Shown here: one piece after another, positions 59,801 through 64,000 of the stretch
Layout: each line of letters starts with the position of its first letter
How positions within the stretch are numbered: position 1 is the stretch's first letter
NCBI RefSeq assembly: GCF_000185305.1
Contig: NZ_GL622200.1
Span: forward strand, 993,703-1,057,702
Length of the DNA stretch: 64,000 nucleotides
Reading direction: 5' to 3'
Source: Aggregatibacter segnis ATCC 33393
GTDB lineage: Bacteria; Pseudomonadota; Gammaproteobacteria; Enterobacterales; Pasteurellaceae
The notes under the pieces: model-generated
What the model was told of the DNA's origin: nothing
Seen by the model: only the letters and a program-made list of their open reading frames with translations
The model's database searches: none
Made by a program: the position numbers and the translations under genes

Positions 59801-60514
59801 TTACCATTGAAAAATCTGCATTAAATTTTGCCATTTCTCATCTAACCCTGCCTGAAGCGTAATTGACTGTTGCGTTAACGGATGAACGAAGGTTAATTTT
59901 TCGGCATGTAACATTAAACGAGAACAGCCAGTGTGTTCTGTCAAAGCACGATTCTGGTGTAAATCGCCATACTGCGTATCACCTAAAATCGGATGAAAAA
60001 TATGTTTCATATGGCGACGAAGCTGATGTTTACGCCCGGTTTTCGGTATTAAGCGAACCAATGAATAACGAGACGTGGCATAGCGCCCTACGCCATAAGG
60101 CATTTCAACGGTTTTCAATCCGTCATAAAACGTGACCGCACTTTGAGGTTCTTTATCCTGTTGAGCAAATTTATCGGCAATTTTATCCAATTGAACTTTC
60201 AACGGATAATCAATTTTCCCCTGCCCTGTCACATAACCACGAACCACGGCCAAATATTCTTTTTCCGTTTGTTTTTGCTCAAATTGATGGCATAACAAAT
60301 TTGCTGTTTCACTGTTTAACGCAAATAACAACACACCGGATGTTGGCCTATCTAAGCGATGTATGGGATAAACCAATTGTCCGATCTGATCGCGTAAGGT
60401 TTGCATCACAAATTGGGTTTCATGACGATCCAACCAGCTACGATGTACTAGCATACCTGCCGGTTTATTCACCGCCACTATATGCTCGTCTTGATATAAA
60501 ATCTCTAGTCTCAT
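59801..60514 (-). CDS. truC: tRNA pseudouridine(65) synthase
   Basis: TruC makes pseudouridine 65 in the T arm of tRNA-Ile and tRNA-Asp. The 237-residue RluA-type enzyme has the catalytic aspartate in HRLDRPTSGVLLFAL (about 52-66), GRKHQLRRHMKHIFHPILGDTQYGD and LMLHAEKLTFVHPLT. It overlaps the yqcC stop (ATGA) and forms a two-gene unit with it, as in E. coli. An uptake signal (60135-60143) is in the coding sequence, read QSAVTF. Confidence 0.94.
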   Translation of the reverse strand: MRLEILYQDEHIVAVNKPAGMLVHRSWLDRHETQFVMQTLRDQIGQLVYPIHRLDRPTSGVLLFALNSETANLLCHQFEQKQTEKEYLAVVRGYVTGQGKIDYPLKVQLDKIADKFAQQDKEPQSAVTFYDGLKTVEMPYGVGRYATSRYSLVRLIPKTGRKHQLRRHMKHIFHPILGDTQYGDLHQNRALTEHTGCSRLMLHAEKLTFVHPLTQQSITLQAGLDEKWQNLMQIFQW

Positions 60515-60825
60515 TGTTGTTGCAGCAATTCTTCGATTTCAATGATCGGGCGTAGTAATTCCGCCAAATACGCCTCTTCTTTTAGAGCTTCTTCCAAATA
60601 AGGGCTGATCGCGATTTGGCTTGGCAGCGTAGCTTGGCTTTCTAAAAGTGCATACATGCGCGGAATAAAAATCCATTGCAGCCATTCTGTCGGACTCATG
60701 GTGTCCAGTGCAAAAGGTTGCTCACTCAAGAATGCGTCTTCTTGAGGTGGCATCGTTTGCCACAACGCTAAACGCTCCATGGTTTGCTGCAAATTTTGTA
60801 AATGTAATCGGGTTTGTTGATACAT
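60511..60825 (-). CDS. yqcC: YqcC-family protein
   Basis: The 104-residue all-helical protein matches E. coli YqcC with LSEQPFALDTMSPTEWLQWIFIPRMYALLE and the C-terminal half. Function is unknown. Its stop overlaps the truC start (ATGA), which suggests coupled expression and perhaps a link to TruC. Confidence 0.85.
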   Translation of the reverse strand: MYQQTRLHLQNLQQTMERLALWQTMPPQEDAFLSEQPFALDTMSPTEWLQWIFIPRMYALLESQATLPSQIAISPYLEEALKEEAYLAELLRPIIEIEELLQQQ

Positions 60826-60933
60826 AAAAAAGGCCTCGTAAAGAACGGCTCATTGTAGAAGATTTCGCGTTTTTGCGCCAGCCATGGCAAATTTAGTGTA
60901 AAATTCGCCCTTTCAACTTTAACGTTACCGTCT

Positions 60934-61716
60934 ATGTATCTAATCGAAGCCTTTTTCTCTCTACAAAGTGATCTATTTTCTTTAGAACACCAAAGTCATT
61001 GCGTGAACCAAATTATTGAGCAATGGCGCTACAATGGGCAAATTATCGGACGTGAAATTCCACAATTTGTTGCCGAACAGGAAAATCAAACGGGGTTAGC
61101 TGTACGCGTTACCTGCCCGGAGCAAACCTCTCTTTTAGCGGAATTCAATAATTCCTCAGTGGATGAAGCCATTCAGGCAGCAGAAAAGTGCGGTGTATTT
61201 TTTGAGAGTTTTCAGATTGTGGCAGAAGATCTTAATTCAGAAATTACAGCGACAGAACCACCCTCTTGGCAACTGCTCTACACCACCTATTTGCAATCTT
61301 GCTCGCCACTACAAAGCGGTGATACTTTGCAGCCAATTCCGTTATATAAACAACTGAAAAACATACCGCACTTAGCAATGGATTTGATCAAATGGCAGGA
61401 AAATTGGCAAGCTTGCGATCAGTTGCAAATGAATGGTTCTGTGTTAGAAGAATCCGCCTTGGCACAAATTACCAACACGCAAAGCACGTTGTTTAAGCAT
61501 GGCTATCATTTAGCACAGGAAATTGCGCGCCACAGCGGCATTCCAACTTACTATTATTTGTATCGCATCGGAGGCGAAAGCCGCGAGGCAGAGCTGCAAT
61601 CCTGTTGCCCGCTGTGTAAACGAAACTGGACATTAAGCCAACCGCTTTTTGACTTCCTCTATTTTAAATGTGATCATTGCCGCCTCGTTTCAAATCTCTC
61701 ATGGCATTGGCAATAA
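60934..61716 (+). CDS. Zinc-ribbon protein (DUF2310 family)
   Basis: The 260-residue protein ends with a zinc ribbon: CCPLC near 228 and CDHC near 248. The rest is mixed helix/strand with no catalytic motif I can name. Conserved blocks include [34 protein letters not shown] and [11 protein letters not shown]. Family members have been suggested to bind nucleic acid. It is upstream of queF by 8 bases, and divergent from yqcC-truC, so it lies in a tRNA-modification neighbourhood. Uptake signals are embedded at 61186 and 61365. Confidence 0.75.
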   Translation: MYLIEAFFSLQSDLFSLEHQSHCVNQIIEQWRYNGQIIGREIPQFVAEQENQTGLAVRVTCPEQTSLLAEFNNSSVDEAIQAAEKCGVFFESFQIVAEDLNSEITATEPPSWQLLYTTYLQSCSPLQSGDTLQPIPLYKQLKNIPHLAMDLIKWQENWQACDQLQMNGSVLEESALAQITNTQSTLFKHGYHLAQEIARHSGIPTYYYLYRIGGESREAELQSCCPLCKRNWTLSQPLFDFLYFKCDHCRLVSNLSWHWQ

Positions 61717-61724
61717 GGAAAACT

Positions 61725-62564
61725 ATGCATTATCAAGATCCCAGCCTGAACGCCTTAAAACTCGGTCAGCAAACTCAATATGCGGAAAAATATGACCGCA
61801 CTTTATTACAACCGGTCCCTCGCCATCTCAATCGCGACACGTTGGGCATTACACAAACACAGCCCTTTTCCATTGGTGCCGATATTTGGACGGCGTATGA
61901 AATTTCATGGCTCAACCTCAAAGGCGTTCCCCAAGTGGCGATTGCCGATGTACAAATTGATTTTTGTAGTGAAAATTTAATCGAATCGAAAAGTTTTAAA
62001 CTCTATTTAAACAGTTTTAACCAAACAAAATTTGCTGACGCTGCCGAAGTGCAACACATCCTGCAACAGGATTTACAGGATTGCGCCAAAGGTGAAGTTA
62101 AGGTGCAATTAAATTCGCTGGCAAACTATACGGCACAGCCTATTGTTGCCCTATCAGGCGAATGTATTGATGAGTTAGATATTGAAATTCAGGATTATGC
62201 GTTTAACGCTGAGTTACTGAAAAATTGTACTGGGGATAATGTGGTCGAAGAAACGTTGGTCAGTCATTTGCTCAAATCCAACTGCCTTATTACCCAACAG
62301 CCGGATTGGGGGAGCTTGCAGATTCATTATGTGGGTAAACAAATTAATCGTGAGCAGTTATTGCGCTACATTATTTCTTTCCGTCAACATAACGAATTCC
62401 ACGAGCAATGCGTTGAGCGTATTTTCTGTGACCTCATGCAATATGCAAAACCGGAAAAGCTGACGGTATATGCGCGCTACACTCGTCGAGGCGGGCTAGA
62501 TATCAATCCATATCGCTCAAACTTTGAAGCGTTGCCACAAAACCTGCGATTAGCACGACAATAA
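61725..62564 (+). CDS. queF: 7-cyano-7-deazaguanine reductase
   Basis: QueF reduces preQ0 to preQ1 with NADPH, the last free-base step before queuosine is inserted in tRNA. The 279-residue protein is the long, two-domain YqcD type, as in E. coli (282). The nitrile-attacking cysteine is in [13 protein letters not shown] with the catalytic aspartate seven residues on. The [17 protein letters not shown] end is a signature. ATG 61725 follows AAGGAAA; the frame is open 16 codons earlier inside the zinc-ribbon gene. Confidence 0.96.
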   Translation: MHYQDPSLNALKLGQQTQYAEKYDRTLLQPVPRHLNRDTLGITQTQPFSIGADIWTAYEISWLNLKGVPQVAIADVQIDFCSENLIESKSFKLYLNSFNQTKFADAAEVQHILQQDLQDCAKGEVKVQLNSLANYTAQPIVALSGECIDELDIEIQDYAFNAELLKNCTGDNVVEETLVSHLLKSNCLITQQPDWGSLQIHYVGKQINREQLLRYIISFRQHNEFHEQCVERIFCDLMQYAKPEKLTVYARYTRRGGLDINPYRSNFEALPQNLRLARQ

Positions 62565-62569
62565 ACATC

Positions 62570-62612
62570 AAGTGCGGTCACAAAATTTGTTAGATTTTAT
62601 GACCGCACTTTT
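62570..62612. terminator. Inverted uptake-signal hairpin between queF and epmC
   Basis: AAGTGCGGTCA (62570-62580) pairs with TGACCGCACTT (62600-62610). An inner AAAAT/ATTTT pairing may extend it. It is six bases after the queF stop and ten before the epmC stop. Confidence 0.7.
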
Positions 62613-62622
62613 ACGTTCTAAA

Positions 62623-63159
62623 CTAAATTCTTGTCACATCAAACTTCGTTAGATCAATACCGTCTTCCGTGCCGTAAAACTTAACTAACGCTTGTCGCAA
62701 AGTTTCGGCCCGTTTTGGTAAACCTTTTTCCGCATAGACCTTCACTTGTTCATAGACCGCCTGTTTAAACGGTTGAGTATCACCAGGTTGCCCATTGAGA
62801 TTATCAGCGCTGGCAAAATAACGAAAACCGGCAGCGGTTGCCAAAATCCATTCTAATGCTTGCGGTTTGACTTCCACTTTTTCAAATAAACGTTGTTGCT
62901 CTTCGCTACGTCCATCAGGTTCATACCAATAGCCAAAATCTTCTAATTTACGGCGTTCTTTACCGGCGACCAGCCAGTGGGAGATTTCATGTAATCCACT
63001 GCTGTAAAAACCACGCGCAAAATAAATGGCATTGTAAGGGCAATCCTCATTTGCCGGAACATACAATGGCTCATCGCCCCCTTTGACTAATTTGGTGTTG
63101 TATTCTTGTTCAAAACATTGATTAAAAATATGGATTAAATCTTCGATATGATGTTCCAT
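62623..63159 (-). CDS. epmC: Elongation factor P hydroxylase
   Basis: EpmC (YfcM) hydroxylates the lysyl-lysine modification of elongation factor P. The 178-residue protein has the metal-site histidines in SSGLHEISHWLVAGKERRKLEDFGYWYEPDGR, with a conserved glutamate nearby. TTGGAG precedes the ATG. The modifying enzymes EpmA and EpmB and the efp gene are not in this window. Confidence 0.9.
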   Translation of the reverse strand: MEHHIEDLIHIFNQCFEQEYNTKLVKGGDEPLYVPANEDCPYNAIYFARGFYSSGLHEISHWLVAGKERRKLEDFGYWYEPDGRSEEQQRLFEKVEVKPQALEWILATAAGFRYFASADNLNGQPGDTQPFKQAVYEQVKVYAEKGLPKRAETLRQALVKFYGTEDGIDLTKFDVTRI

Positions 63160-63169
63160 TTTGACTCCA

Positions 63170-63240
63170 AAAAATAAACCCGCTTAAAGAAGCGGGTTGC
63201 AATAATAAAGCCTTTGCGGCGAACCGAAAAGGCTTTTTTT
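63170..63240 (-). terminator. Double-hairpin terminator after ftsH
   Basis: AAGCCTTT...AAAGGCTT (63209-63236) forms the first hairpin. AACCCGCTT (63177-63185) with AAGCGGGTT (63190-63198) forms the second, followed on the minus strand by TATTTTTT. The second is a proper minus-strand terminator; the first has its T run on the plus strand. Confidence 0.75.
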
Positions 63241-63242
63241 GT

Positions 63243-64000
63243 TTAGTTATCAGAGGAGGCAGAATCGTCGTTTTTTTCTACCGCACTTTCAGGCTGTTGA
63301 GTCTCTACTGCTTTAGGCTCTTCAGCTTTTGGCTGTTGAGGCTCAGCGCTATTAGTGCCCTTCGGTTCTTCCCAACCGGCTGGCGGTGTAACCGGTTGGC
63401 GATTCATCAACTGTTTAATTTGCTCTTCTTCAATGGTTTCATATTTTACTAACGCATCTTTCATGGCGTGTAAAATATCCATATTGTCGATCAGAATTTG
63501 TCTCGCACGTTCATAGTTACGACTCACAATCGCACGCACTTCCTCATCAATCACATGAGCAGTTTCATCAGACATGTGTTTTGCTTTCGCCATGGAACGC
63601 CCCAAGAATACTTCCCCGTCATCCTCAGTGTAAAGAATTGGACCAAGTTTATCGGAGAAACCCCATTGAGTAACCATGTTACGAGCAATATTAGTTGCCA
63701 CTTTAATATCGTTAGAAGCGCCTGTAGAAATATTTTCTTCGCCGTAAATCAAGTCTTCTGCTAAACGCCCTGCGTACAATGTAGAAAGTTTACTTTCCAA
63801 TTGTTTTTGACTGATGCTGACTTGGTCGCCTTCCGGTAAGAAGAAGGTTACACCTAAAGCACGTCCGCGTGGAATAATTGTTACTTTATGCACTGGATCG
63901 TGTTCCGGCACCAAATAACCGACAATGGCATGACCCGCTTCATGATATGCGGTGGACTCTTTTTGCTTGTCAGTCATGATCATGGTGCGACGTTCAGGTC
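63243..64000 (-). CDS. ftsH: FtsH, ATP-dependent zinc metalloprotease, C-terminal part
   Basis: The protease domain and tail are present; the N-terminal membrane segments and AAA ATPase domain lie beyond base 64000, so the gene is cut by the window edge. The zinc site is HEAGH in [61 protein letters not shown] provides the third ligand region. The frame runs without interruption to the window edge. The tail is rich in Glu/Lys/Gln/Pro, longer and less conserved than the core, and holds an uptake signal at 63280-63288. Confidence 0.95.
   Translation of the reverse strand, partial: PERRTMIMTDKQKESTAYHEAGHAIVGYLVPEHDPVHKVTIIPRGRALGVTFFLPEGDQVSISQKQLESKLSTLYAGRLAEDLIYGEENISTGASNDIKVATNIARNMVTQWGFSDKLGPILYTEDDGEVFLGRSMAKAKHMSDETAHVIDEEVRAIVSRNYERARQILIDNMDILHAMKDALVKYETIEEEQIKQLMNRQPVTPPAGWEEPKGTNSAEPQQPKAEEPKAVETQQPESAVEKNDDSASSDN

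Overview
The window looks like a core-chromosome segment from a member of the Pasteurellaceae. The 9-base Haemophilus-type DNA uptake signal (AAGTGCGGT or its complement) occurs about 65 times by eye, roughly once per kilobase and far above chance. Many gene products resemble their Haemophilus influenzae counterparts in length and neighbourhood. An intact uptake-hydrogenase (hyb) cluster beside oxaloacetate decarboxylase genes makes Aggregatibacter or a close relative my best guess; that genus call is inference. I see no prophage, transposase, CRISPR array or plasmid genes.

Layout. 1-5720: tail of a TonB-dependent receptor, ttcA (tRNA thiolation), then nlpC, ihfA, pheT and pheS on the minus strand. 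5962-8996: htpX, the RNase P RNA gene rnpB, and kdsD-kdsC (Kdo synthesis). 9111-14373: first tryptophan operon, trpE-trpG-tautomerase-like gene-trpD-trpCF, behind a promoter overlapped by a TrpR-type palindrome. 14597-21328: hydrogenase-2 cluster hybOABCD, then hybE and hybG, behind a perfect FNR box; a hairpin-ended repeat sits between hybD and hybE. 21473-25333: a small membrane protein and the sodium-pumping oxaloacetate decarboxylase oadGAB. 25498-28369: second tryptophan operon ydfG-trpB-trpA, again with a TrpR-like palindrome.

28465-35047: pykA with a CRP-like site, bioD beside a degenerate Mlc-like ROK regulator, asnS, sspA-sspB. 35256-37650: moaACDE behind a candidate molybdenum-cofactor riboswitch, divergent from yvcK. 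37880-45537: yvcK, pepE, thiI, an unusual aldehyde dehydrogenase, a YjbR-EVE fusion protein and a DASS-family transporter. 45637-53901: truA, rplM-rpsI, a methyltransferase, recB-recD. 53971-58519: a YchN-like DsrE protein coupled to a purine permease, tRNA-Val(GAC), fabA and a Lon-like protease. 58663-64000: matP, cspD, a YoaH-like small protein, truC-yqcC, a zinc-ribbon protein, queF, epmC and the 3' part of ftsH.

Themes. Anaerobic energy metabolism (hyb, oad, moa), tryptophan synthesis split over two apparently TrpR-controlled loci, and a concentration of tRNA-modification genes (ttcA, thiI, truA, truC, queF). Convergent gene ends often use inverted pairs of uptake signals as hairpin terminators. 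No wholly new multigene system is obvious. The most promising oddities are the YjbR-EVE fusion, the zinc-less Mlc-like regulator, matS-like sites on the matP promoter, the tautomerase gene inside the trp operon, ydfG in the trpBA operon, and the hairpin-ended repeat that supplies the hybD stop codon.
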